DNA of 10,148 bases from SCUN01 sp964343975 (GTDB lineage: Bacteria; Acidobacteriota; Vicinamibacteria; Vicinamibacterales; SCN-69-37), in the NCBI GenBank assembly GCA_964343975.1, contig CAYFLU010000120.1, positions 1 through 10,148 on the forward strand, given 5' to 3'. How positions within the stretch are numbered: position 1 is the first letter of the stretch; the number at the start of each line of letters is the position of its first letter. The notes beneath the pieces were generated by a model, which saw only the letters and a program-made list of their open reading frames with translations, was not told where the DNA came from and did no database searches. The translations under genes were made by a program, and so were the position numbers. Shown in pieces: positions 1-5,476 of the stretch.

Positions 1-203
1 CGCAGGATGCCGTTGACGATCTCCCAGCAGTCCTTGTTGCCGGGCGCGCCCGGCACATCGCACATCTTCGGCGCCTTGTCGGTCTTGAAGATGCGCCACG
101 CGTCCATGCTCTTGCCATCGAACAGCGAGATCCACGGACCCGCGCTCGACGCACCAGACTGCGCCAGAAATGCGGTGAGAAGCAGGGCAACGACGTGAGT
201 CAT
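1..203 (-). CDS. Secreted DUF1080 (3-keto-disaccharide hydrolase-type) protein, N-terminal fragment
   Basis: The reverse strand from the ATG at 203 reads 67 codons to the window edge, so the gene is cut off at its 3' side by the window. Residues 1-22 form a signal peptide (short start, hydrophobic VVALLLTAFLA, small residues after it), which implies export. Next comes the DUF1080 opening pattern: W-I-S-L-F-D-G-K-S near residues 24-32, then a Trp-Arg, and later W-E-I-V-N-G-I-L just before the edge. DUF1080 is a concanavalin-like beta-sandwich found in secreted glycan-active proteins, and some members hydrolyse 3-keto-glycosides. There is no Shine-Dalgarno. A TATACC hexamer lies 6 bases before the ATG, suggesting a leaderless transcript. 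The next gene upstream is the RAYT element. The fold call is good; the exact substrate is not known, and most of the protein is out of view. Confidence 0.8.
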   Translation of the reverse strand, partial: MTHVVALLLTAFLAQSGASSAGPWISLFDGKSMDAWRIFKTDKAPKMCDVPGAPGNKDCWEIVNGIL

Positions 204-209
204 GTGCAA

Positions 210-215
210 GGTATA
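210..215 (-). promoter_or_regulatory. Putative -10 box of the DUF1080 gene (leaderless spacing)
   Basis: On the reverse strand the hexamer TATACC sits exactly 6 bases before the ATG at 203. No purine-rich ribosome site lies between them. Transcription would then begin at or next to the start codon. The last base departs from the TAnnnT pattern, and no convincing -35 box is visible. Confidence 0.35.
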
Positions 216-225
216 CCACGAGGCG

Positions 226-270
226 CCGCAACGACCTCGCACCGCAACGACCTCGCACCGCAACGACCTC
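226..270 (+). repeat. 16-bp tandem repeat, about 2.8 copies, at the left edge of the RAYT unit
   Basis: The unit CCGCAACGACCTCGCA occurs at 226-241 and 242-257, and the first 13 bases recur at 258-270. The third copy runs directly into the left palindromic end. Each unit carries CAACGACCTCG, which is also the outer half of the palindrome, so the array looks like stepwise duplication of half a REP sequence. The array lies upstream of the DUF1080 gene and outside any coding region. Confidence 0.8.
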
Positions 271-283
271 GGGAGTCGTTTTG
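262..283 (+). repeat. REP-like palindromic end, left copy
   Basis: This 22-base sequence starts AACGACCTCGG and ends AGTCGTTTTG. It is a perfect inverted copy of 1031-1052. AACGAC and GTCGTT form a 6-bp stem around an imperfect centre. A second stem overlaps it: CGTTTTG (277-283) pairs with CAAAACG (287-293) across a GGG loop, with GGAG just 5' at 272-275. A GTAG or GGAG tetranucleotide followed by a hairpin is the usual form of REP sequences recognised by RAYT transposases. It lies 10 bases beyond the transposase stop codon and could also act as its transcription end. Confidence 0.75.
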
Positions 284-293
284 GGGCAAAACG

Positions 294-965
294 TCAACTA
301 GAGGCGTCATCGTGTGGTGTTCGGCTGCCGGCTGGCGAGTCGTCCGAGGCGCGATCCTGCAGAAACCGATCGCGCCAGGCGTCGGGTCCGTAGGGGGTGC
401 TGCTGATGACGGCGTGGCGCAGCTCTTCGGTCTCGCGCGCCGCTTCGATCTGCACGAGGGTCGTCCAGTCCGGTGGGCGCTCGACCGGCCATTCGTGTAG
501 CTCGACGACTGAGCCGCCGTGCAGACGCTGCGCGAGGCTGCTCCATGGCCAGAACTCGGGCCGGGTGACCAGCTGTGCACGCGCGGCGTTCCGTTCGACG
601 TAGCGGCAGAGGCTGAGGAAGTGGCTGTCGCTCGACACCGGCAGTGCCTTGAACCGCCCCTGATACACGTGTCCGATCCCTGTCGTTCCCCGATGCGCGT
701 GCCAGCGCTTGCTGTGGGTCGTCGTGACCCATGCCATGAACGCCGACAGTTCCGTGTCTGTGCTCGGCCACAGCACGAGATGGAAATGGTTCGGCATCAG
801 GCAGTACGACAGACACCTGATCGGGATGCGCGCCTGTCCCTCGCGCAGCACACGCAGGAACGCCTGATAGTCGCTCGGCTGTTCGAACAGCGGCAGGCGT
901 CGCACGCCGCGATTCAGCACATGAAACACCACGCCGGCCATGCCGGCTCTCGGTCGATAGGGCAT
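294..965 (-). CDS. REP-associated tyrosine transposase (RAYT, Y1/HUH single-strand transposase)
   Basis: The product is 223 residues of the IS200-like Y1 transposase superfamily. These are HUH endonucleases that nick and rejoin single-stranded DNA at palindromes through a Tyr-DNA bond. The start fits the family opening: MPYRPRAGMAGVVFHVLNRG. The metal-binding H-F-H is at residues 60-62 inside LMPNHFHLVLWP. The catalytic Tyr is Y122 in CRYVERNAARA. A RAYT-type C-terminal helix, LRHAV...PYGPDAWRDR, follows near residues 180-200. The reading frame stays open far upstream, antisense to the kinase, but no ATG offers a better start, and homology begins at 965. There is no clear Shine-Dalgarno; GATACT lies 9 bases before ATG (975-980), and a 6-bp hairpin (AACTGC 993-998 with GCAGTT 1013-1018) lies further upstream. 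Inverted 22-bp palindromes flank the gene on both sides. All key residues are present, so it may be active. Confidence 0.93.
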   Translation of the reverse strand: MPYRPRAGMAGVVFHVLNRGVRRLPLFEQPSDYQAFLRVLREGQARIPIRCLSYCLMPNHFHLVLWPSTDTELSAFMAWVTTTHSKRWHAHRGTTGIGHVYQGRFKALPVSSDSHFLSLCRYVERNAARAQLVTRPEFWPWSSLAQRLHGGSVVELHEWPVERPPDWTTLVQIEAARETEELRHAVISSTPYGPDAWRDRFLQDRASDDSPAGSRTPHDDASS

Positions 966-992
966 GGCAAACGCAGTATCAAGATTCCTGCC

Positions 993-1018
993 AACTGCTC
1001 GCGGCGTAAACCGCAGTT
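993..1018 (-). other. Hairpin in the transposase leader region
   Basis: AACTGC (993-998) pairs perfectly with GCAGTT (1013-1018) around a 14-base loop. An alternative inner stem, GCGG (1001-1004) with CCGC (1011-1014), shares two bases with it, so the two folds compete. It lies between the right palindrome and the transposase start, so it could affect transposase expression or be part of the right-end structure. There is no direct evidence for either. Confidence 0.35.
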
Positions 1019-1030
1019 TCCAATCAAGGG

Positions 1031-1052
1031 CAAAACGACTCCCGAGGTCGTT
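1031..1052 (-). repeat. REP-like palindromic end, right copy
   Basis: This copy begins CAAAACGACTCCC and ends GAGGTCGTT. It is the exact reverse complement of 262-283, and identity ends abruptly on both sides. With one added flanking base, its outer stem becomes AAACGAC/GTCGTTT (7 bp). On the transposase strand, GGAG is followed by TCGTTTTG, as at the left end, so both copies point inward. The second hairpin seen at the left end is much weaker here. It lies 65 bases upstream of the transposase ATG and 27 bases upstream of the kinase ATG. Confidence 0.75.
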
Positions 1053-1058
1053 TAGACT
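1053..1058 (+). promoter_or_regulatory. Putative -10 box of the kinase gene, abutting the right REP
   Basis: TAGACT begins one base after the right palindrome and ends 21 bases before the kinase ATG at 1080. The same hexamer occurs at a similar distance (19 bases) before the beta-lactamase-like gene. Any -35 contact would fall inside the palindrome, and no good -35 box is seen there. GAG at 1072-1074 may serve as a weak ribosome site. Confidence 0.35.
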
Positions 1059-1079
1059 AGTCGCTCTGTTCGAGATGCG

Positions 1080-1742
1080 ATGGCTCTGACCACCGGCACG
1101 AAACTCGGCCCGTACGAGATCGCCGCGAAAATTGGCGAAGGCGGCATGGGTGAGGTGTACCGCGCGAAAGATACGCGGTTGAACCGTGATGTGGCCGTGA
1201 AGGTGCTGCCCGCGTCGTTCGCGCACGATGCCGAGCGGCGCGCGCGGTTCGAGCGCGAGGCGCATGCTCTCGCCGCGCTGTCGCATCCGAACATCGTCTC
1301 CATCTTCGACACCGGCGAACACGACGGCCAGGTCTACGTCGTGATGGAGCTGCTCACGGGCGCGACGCTGCGCGAGCGGCTCATGAGCGGTGCGCTTGGC
1401 GTACGCAAAGCCGTCGACATCGCCGTGCAGATCGCGCGCGGGCTCGGGGCGGCGCACGGCAAGGGCATCGTCCATCGCGACCTCAAGCCCGAGAACGTGT
1501 TCCTGCTCGACGACGGGCAGGTGAAGATCCTCGACTTCGGCCTCGCGCGCCAGTTCGGCGGCGACGGCAACAGCGACGCCACGCGCACGGCAGCCACGAA
1601 TCCCGGCACGGTCATGGGCACGGTCGGCTACATGGCGCCGGAGCAGGTGCGCGGACAGGCCGTCGACGCGCGCGGACGGCGCGACGTTGGCGGCGGTCCG
1701 CGAAGACAAGGGCACGTGGACGATCGAGTATCCGGTGGGTAA
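1080..1742 (+). CDS. Truncated Pkn-type Ser/Thr protein kinase (5' part of a disrupted kinase-propeller gene)
   Basis: The product is 220 residues. Residues 1-198 are a clear bacterial eukaryotic-like kinase: Gly-rich loop G-E-G-G-M-G-E-V (19-26), ATP-binding K41 in VAVKV, helix-C E60, HRDLKPEN with D134 and N139, DFG at 152-154, and MAPE at 185-188. At R198 the expected S-D-I/V-F-S-x-G of subdomain IX is missing, and 22 unrelated Arg/Gly-rich residues lead to a TAA. Subdomains IX-XI, the transmembrane helix and the first part of the sensor propeller are absent. The propeller resumes in another frame at about base 1675. The catalytic residues are present, but the lost C-lobe makes a stable active kinase unlikely. 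Intact relatives are membrane proteins with a cytoplasmic kinase and a TolB/WD40-like propeller. The start has a weak GAG 5 bases upstream. This is probably a pseudogene fragment; an assembly deletion is the alternative. Confidence 0.85.
   Translation: MALTTGTKLGPYEIAAKIGEGGMGEVYRAKDTRLNRDVAVKVLPASFAHDAERRARFEREAHALAALSHPNIVSIFDTGEHDGQVYVVMELLTGATLRERLMSGALGVRKAVDIAVQIARGLGAAHGKGIVHRDLKPENVFLLDDGQVKILDFGLARQFGGDGNSDATRTAATNPGTVMGTVGYMAPEQVRGQAVDARGRRDVGGGPRRQGHVDDRVSGG
1668..1690 (+). other. Internal deletion junction between kinase and propeller
   Basis: Kinase homology in frame 3 ends with V-D-A-R at 1662-1673. Propeller homology in frame 1 begins with D-G-A-T-L at 1675. The two abut within a few bases in GC-rich sequence (GCGCGCGGACGGC). 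In relatives, a GAC codon follows shortly after the kinase Arg, and an S-P-D-G codon run precedes the propeller strand, so a short shared GC-rich motif could have mediated the loss. Compared with usual members, about 250-300 residues are missing. That number is my estimate from typical domain lengths, not a measurement. Confidence 0.65.
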
Positions 1743-2937
1743 GACGCTGTACTCGATCACTCGCGGGTACCTCAGCGATCCTCGCCTGTCGCCGGATGGC
1801 GCGTTCGTCGCGTTCTTCGAGCATCAACAGCTCGGCGACGATCGCGGTTGGGTGAAGATCGTTGATCGCGGCGGCAACGTGCGCACGCTCGACGGCGAGT
1901 TCTGGGGCGAAGAAGGCACGGCGTGGTCGCGCGACAGCAAGACGGTCTACTACTCGGCGGCGGCCGACGGCAGCCAGAACTACCAGGTGCGCGCGGTGAA
2001 TGTCACAGGCACCCCATCGCCACGCCGGGTGATCGGCGCGCCGAATGCGATGGAAGTTCTCGACATCCACGCGACCGGACAGATTCTCGCGATTACCGAC
2101 GAGATGCGCGCCGGCGTGCGCGCGCGCTTGGCCGGCGAAAAAGACGAGCGCGACTTTCCCTGGCTCGACTTCTCCATCAACTCGCACATCTCAGCGGACG
2201 GCAAGCATCTGGCGTTCACCGACCTCTCCGCGTCTGCCGGCACCGACTACGCAGTCGCGTGGCGCGACACGGTCGGAGGCCCGGTGGTGCGACTGGGGCC
2301 CGGATTGGCGACGGGCCTCTCGCCAGACAGCCAATGGGTCGGCATGAAGAAGCTGTCGACCATGGACGGAGGGTTCTACCCCACAGGGACGGGCGAACCG
2401 ATCAAGTTGGCCGGCTTCCACATGAGCGGCTCGAACCGTTCCGGTCCGACGTTCTTCGCCGACGGCACGCACGCCCTCGTGTGTGGATTCGCAGGGGAGT
2501 CGAAGGCATCGCGCTGCTACCGCACCGAGGTCCGCGCCGGTGCACCGCTCGAGCCCGTGACCCCCGAGGGCGTCATCGGCGCGCTCTTCGCCGGCAGTGA
2601 TCGCACCCTTGTCGTGAGCAAGTCCGATGGCTCGCTGTGGGTCATGACCATCGGAAGCGACACGCTCGTGCCCGCGAAGGGCCTCTCGTCGGAACGCGCA
2701 ACCATGGGTCGCAGCGCCGTGCCCAATAGCGTCTTCTCGGCGCCATTGGAGCTCCCACTGAAGGTCTACCGCGTGAATGTGCTGACCGGCGACCGCACAC
2801 TCGTGAGGACGCTGACGCTCCCGGACATCTCCGGCGCCGTTGAGCTGGGCGTGAGCTCCTGGTCCGACGACGGACCGTACACCTATCACTTCACCCGCGA
2901 ACTCTCACAGCTCTTCGTCGTGTCGGGCGTGAAGTAG
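1687..2937 (+). CDS. TolB/WD40-like beta-propeller, 3' part of the disrupted kinase-propeller gene
   Basis: The given start is a TTG, giving 416 residues. The frame is open, and homologous sequence reaches back to about 1675 (D-G-A-T-L-A-A-V-R). The opening, L-A-A-V-R followed by W-T-I-E-Y-P-V-G-K-T-L-Y and G-Y-L-S-D-P-R-L-S-P-D-G, matches the middle of the sensor propeller seen in Acidobacteriota kinase fusions, not an N-terminus. Further blades show W-S-R-D-S-K-T-V-Y-Y (about residues 79-88) and I-S-A-D-G-K-H-L-A-F. The C-terminus, Y-H-F-T-R-E-L-S-Q-L-F-V-V-S-G-V-K, is the usual end of such fusions (R-x-L-S-x-L-Y-x-V-x-G-L-K), so the 3' end is intact. There is no signal peptide, membrane helix or ribosome site, so it is unlikely to be made as a separate protein. 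Together with the kinase fragment it is best read as one gene with an internal out-of-frame deletion. Confidence 0.8.
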   Translation: MAAVREDKGTWTIEYPVGKTLYSITRGYLSDPRLSPDGAFVAFFEHQQLGDDRGWVKIVDRGGNVRTLDGEFWGEEGTAWSRDSKTVYYSAAADGSQNYQVRAVNVTGTPSPRRVIGAPNAMEVLDIHATGQILAITDEMRAGVRARLAGEKDERDFPWLDFSINSHISADGKHLAFTDLSASAGTDYAVAWRDTVGGPVVRLGPGLATGLSPDSQWVGMKKLSTMDGGFYPTGTGEPIKLAGFHMSGSNRSGPTFFADGTHALVCGFAGESKASRCYRTEVRAGAPLEPVTPEGVIGALFAGSDRTLVVSKSDGSLWVMTIGSDTLVPAKGLSSERATMGRSAVPNSVFSAPLELPLKVYRVNVLTGDRTLVRTLTLPDISGAVELGVSSWSDDGPYTYHFTRELSQLFVVSGVK

Positions 2938-2964
2938 CGCACCGCAGACCGCTCCACCCGTGTG

Positions 2965-2970
2965 TAGACT
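2965..2970 (+). promoter_or_regulatory. Putative -10 box of the beta-lactamase-like gene
   Basis: TAGACT lies in the 52-base gap after the propeller stop, 19 bases before ATG 2990. GAGG at 2980-2983, 6 bases before ATG, is a good ribosome site. No clear -35 box is visible. The hexamer matches the one before the kinase gene. Confidence 0.4.
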
Positions 2971-2989
2971 CGCGCGATCGAGGACTCCC

Positions 2990-4390
2990 ATGACGCACTG
3001 CCGCACGTTGCTCGTTGCCGCTCTGTTGTTCGTTGCCGCGCCGGCATTCGGCCAGGCGCTCTCGTCTGCCGAGACGGCCAAAGTCGACAAACTCGTCACC
3101 GACACATTGGCCTCCACCGGCACACCCTCCGCGTCGATCGCGATCGTGCGCGGCGGTGCGATCGTGTACGCGAAGGCCTACGGCAAGCAGTCCGAGACCA
3201 TCAGGGTGCCCAAGGACGACGCGCCGTATCAGATTGCGTCGATCTCGAAACAATTCGCGGCCGCGGCCATCTTGCTGCTGGCCGACGATGGCAAGCTGCG
3301 GCTGGACGACACCGTGGATAAGTACGTGAGCGGCATCTCCAGCGGTGACCGCATCACGATCCGTCAGCTGCTGAGCCACACGTCGGGCCTGCAGGACTAT
3401 TGGCCGCAGGACTACTCCTTCAAGGCGATGGCGACGCCGGTCAGTCCGCAAGGCATCCTTGATGGTTGGGCGAGAAAAGCGCTCGACTTCGAGCCGGGCA
3501 CCGCGTGGCAGTACTCCAACACGGGCTTCGTCGTCGCCGGCTTGATCGTCGAGAAAGTGTCGGGCATGACGTTGATCGATTTTCTGAACGCCCGCATCTT
3601 CAAGCCGCTCGCGATCACGGCCTACGATCAGGATCTGGCTGTGGGCCCAAATTTTCCGCAGGGCTACGGACGCCACGCGCTGGGCCCGGTTCGCCCGGAA
3701 CCGCCCGCGGCGGCGGGATGGCTGTATGCCGCCGGCGAACTCGCGATGAGCGCGCGTGATCTGGCGAAGTGGGACATCGCCCGCATCAATCGCACGTTGC
3801 TGAAGCCGGCCGACTGGGCGGTGCAGGAAACATCGATCAAGTTGAAGAACGGCAACGACACGCGCTACGGGCTGGGTGTGTCGATTCGCGATCTCGGCGG
3901 CCGCCGCATGATCGAACACAACGGCGAAGCTGTGGGGTTCATCTCCGAGAACATGGTGTTCCCCGAGGAGAAAGCCGCGTTCGTGGTGTTGACGAACACG
4001 TGGTCGAGCAGCGCGGCCGGCAGCATTGCCAATGGCTTGGTGTCGATGCTGCTGCCGCCGGCGCCGGCGAGCGCCGCTGACGCGGCCGCAGCCGCGAAGG
4101 TCCGCCTGGTGCTCGATCAACTGCGCGCCGGCACGCTGGATCGTTCGCTGCTCACTGAGAACGCGAACTACTACTTCACGCCCGTCGCGCTCGCCGACTA
4201 TCGCGAGAGCCTCGCTCCGCTCGGGGATCCGGTCAGCCTCACCCCCACAGGCCCTGCCAGTCTTCGCGGCGGCTTTGTCATCCGCAGTTATCGGATCACC
4301 TACGCCAATCGCACGCTGAATCTCTCCACCTTCTTCGAACCCGGCAACAACGGACGGATCGAGCAGTTCCTGATCACGCCGGTCGGTTGA
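2990..4390 (+). CDS. Secreted serine hydrolase, class C beta-lactamase / penicillin-binding-protein-like
   Basis: The product is 466 residues. I chose ATG 2990 because GAGG lies 6 bases upstream and a signal peptide follows at once (residues 1-21, hydrophobic LLVAALLFVAAPAFG). An upstream in-frame GTG at 2960 would spoil the signal peptide. The catalytic domain spans about residues 28-350. It has the S-x-x-K motif S84-I-S-K87 with nucleophile S84, Y175-S-N177, the family pattern L-L-S-H-T-S-G-L (127-134), and H310-N-G as the third box where beta-lactamases have K-T-G. The H-x-G box is common in esterase, D-aminopeptidase and DD-peptidase relatives, so true beta-lactam resistance is not implied. 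Residues of about 365-466 form a separate C-terminal domain of alpha+beta look (L-A-D-Y-R-E-S-L...F-x-R-S-Y-R-I-T) that I cannot name. The next gene, 33 bases on, is a D-Ala-D-Ala dipeptidase, which suggests cell-wall peptide turnover. Confidence 0.9.
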   Translation: MTHCRTLLVAALLFVAAPAFGQALSSAETAKVDKLVTDTLASTGTPSASIAIVRGGAIVYAKAYGKQSETIRVPKDDAPYQIASISKQFAAAAILLLADDGKLRLDDTVDKYVSGISSGDRITIRQLLSHTSGLQDYWPQDYSFKAMATPVSPQGILDGWARKALDFEPGTAWQYSNTGFVVAGLIVEKVSGMTLIDFLNARIFKPLAITAYDQDLAVGPNFPQGYGRHALGPVRPEPPAAAGWLYAAGELAMSARDLAKWDIARINRTLLKPADWAVQETSIKLKNGNDTRYGLGVSIRDLGGRRMIEHNGEAVGFISENMVFPEEKAAFVVLTNTWSSSAAGSIANGLVSMLLPPAPASAADAAAAAKVRLVLDQLRAGTLDRSLLTENANYYFTPVALADYRESLAPLGDPVSLTPTGPASLRGGFVIRSYRITYANRTLNLSTFFEPGNNGRIEQFLITPVG

Positions 4391-4411
4391 GACGGGCGCG
4401 GCCGTCGCGCG

Positions 4412-4417
4412 TAAGAT
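4412..4417 (+). promoter_or_regulatory. Putative -10 box of the dipeptidase gene (leaderless spacing)
   Basis: TAAGAT ends exactly 6 bases before ATG 4424. The intervening ACCCGC has no ribosome site. This is the TAnnnT-before-ATG pattern described for leaderless genes in Deinococcus. It implies the gene can be transcribed independently of the beta-lactamase-like gene that ends 33 bases upstream. Confidence 0.45.
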
Positions 4418-4423
4418 ACCCGC

Positions 4424-5476
4424 ATGGGGAACTCACTCCGCTGGACCACGGTGCTCGCACTCGCCGCATCGGTGTCGCTCGCCGCGCAGCAGCAAGCGCC
4501 CTCCTGGCCGCGCGGCACCGAGCCGGCGAACGTGCTCGAGCCGAAGGCGGCGCCGGCGTCGGCGCTCGCGCTCATTGGCACCTACGAAACCAAAGCGGCG
4601 CCGGGCGAGACGCCCAAGCACGCGATCGTCTTCGAGGAAGACGGCACGACGTGGATCACGATCGATCGCGCGCCGGCGCGGCGGTTTCCGCAGGTCTACG
4701 ACACGTTCAAGGACCAACTGTTCACCGAGCGTGTTCCCGGCACATCGCGTGAGCGCGTGATTTCCCTGTCGACCGGCAATGACACCTTTTGGCGTGTGCA
4801 GGTCGGTCCTGCCGACGGTGGCCAGCTTCGCGTGACGCCGGTCGGCTCGGTCACCGACATTCTCAAGGCCGCGTGGCAGACGTCACCGCCGAAAGAGACC
4901 GGCGACTTCCGCGCCGCCGATCTCGTCGATGTGCGCAAGCTCACCGGTGCCGACACGATCCAACTCGATGTGCGGTACGCGACCACGAACAACTTCCTGA
5001 GCACGCAGTTCTACACACAGGCTCGCGCGTACCTGCAGCGCCCGGCCGCCGAGGCCGTCGTGCGCGTGCACAAGCAGCTCGAAGCGTTCGGCTATGGCAT
5101 CCGCATTCACGACGGCTACCGTCCGTGGGCGGTGACGAAGGCGTTCTGGGACGCGACACCGGTGGAGAAGCACTGGCTCGTCGCGAATCCGGCGAGTGGC
5201 TCCAAGCACAACCGTGGCTGCGCGGTGGATCTCACGCTCTACGATCTGTCCACGGGCTTTGTCGTCGAGATGCCGAGCACGTACGACGAGAGCACCGAAC
5301 GCGCCTATGCGTTCTATCCGGGCGGCACGGCGCAGCAGCGCTGGCATCGCGCGCTTCTCCGCAAGCTCATGGAAGCCGAAGGCTTCACCGTGAACCCGGA
5401 AGAGTGGTGGCACTTCGACTACAAAGACTGGAAGAGCTACGCGATCGGCAACGTGCCGTTCGAGAACGTCAAGTAG
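4424..5476 (+). CDS. Secreted D-alanyl-D-alanine dipeptidase, VanX/DdpX family (peptidase M15D)
   Basis: The product is 350 residues. A signal peptide (1-21, hydrophobic VLALAASVSLAA) points to export. The zinc dipeptidase domain fills about residues 160-350: G-Y-R-P with R233 (the transition-state Arg in VanX), S-K-H262-N-R-G-C-A-V-D269 for two zinc ligands, and E327-W-W-H330 for the catalytic Glu and third ligand. All are intact. Family enzymes split D-Ala-D-Ala, for peptidoglycan recycling or, in van clusters, glycopeptide resistance. No vanH or vanA ligase is nearby, so turnover or nutrient use is likelier. The N-terminal stretch of about residues 45-145 is extra compared with the roughly 200-residue VanX. 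It is beta-rich (G-T-Y-E, H-A-I-V-F-E-E-D-G-T-T-W-I-T-I) and may be a small beta-barrel accessory domain. The stop overlaps the convergent AlkD-like gene by 8 bases. Confidence 0.92.
   Translation: MGNSLRWTTVLALAASVSLAAQQQAPSWPRGTEPANVLEPKAAPASALALIGTYETKAAPGETPKHAIVFEEDGTTWITIDRAPARRFPQVYDTFKDQLFTERVPGTSRERVISLSTGNDTFWRVQVGPADGGQLRVTPVGSVTDILKAAWQTSPPKETGDFRAADLVDVRKLTGADTIQLDVRYATTNNFLSTQFYTQARAYLQRPAAEAVVRVHKQLEAFGYGIRIHDGYRPWAVTKAFWDATPVEKHWLVANPASGSKHNRGCAVDLTLYDLSTGFVVEMPSTYDESTERAYAFYPGGTAQQRWHRALLRKLMEAEGFTVNPEEWWHFDYKDWKSYAIGNVPFENVK

Larger units (their letters stand above)
226..1052. mobile_element. RAYT/REP unit
   Basis: The unit is one transposase gene bracketed by inverted copies of a 22-bp palindrome (262-283 and 1031-1052), with a small tandem array at the left. 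RAYTs are usually domesticated single-copy genes that mobilise REP sequences elsewhere in the genome, and a REP/inverted-REP pair around the gene is the known arrangement. I see no target-site duplication, as expected for HUH elements. The unit fills the gap between the divergent DUF1080 and kinase genes. Its right end stops at the base that begins the putative kinase -10 region, so it probably sits in what was a shared promoter region. The left limit is set at the start of the tandem array and is uncertain. Confidence 0.7.

Noticed and set aside
226..270. A CRISPR array
   Set aside because: The 16-bp units are directly adjacent with no spacers, and they share sequence with the REP palindrome.
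1674..1742. Programmed frameshift joining kinase and propeller
   Set aside because: No slippery sequence is evident. A frameshift would not restore the missing kinase subdomains IX-XI and membrane helix, so a deletion explains the data better.
966..1760. Upstream extension of the transposase frame to a 488-residue protein
   Set aside because: The extension runs antisense through the kinase catalytic motifs. Transposase homology starts cleanly at MPYRPRAG (ATG 965).
2960..2989. Earlier GTG start for the beta-lactamase-like gene
   Set aside because: It would add charged residues before the signal peptide and overlap the putative -10 box. ATG 2990 has GAGG 6 bases upstream.
2990..5476. A glycopeptide-resistance (van) cluster
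   Set aside because: Only a VanX-type dipeptidase is present. No VanH dehydrogenase, VanA/B ligase or VanRS pair is visible, and this enzyme has a signal peptide, unlike VanX.
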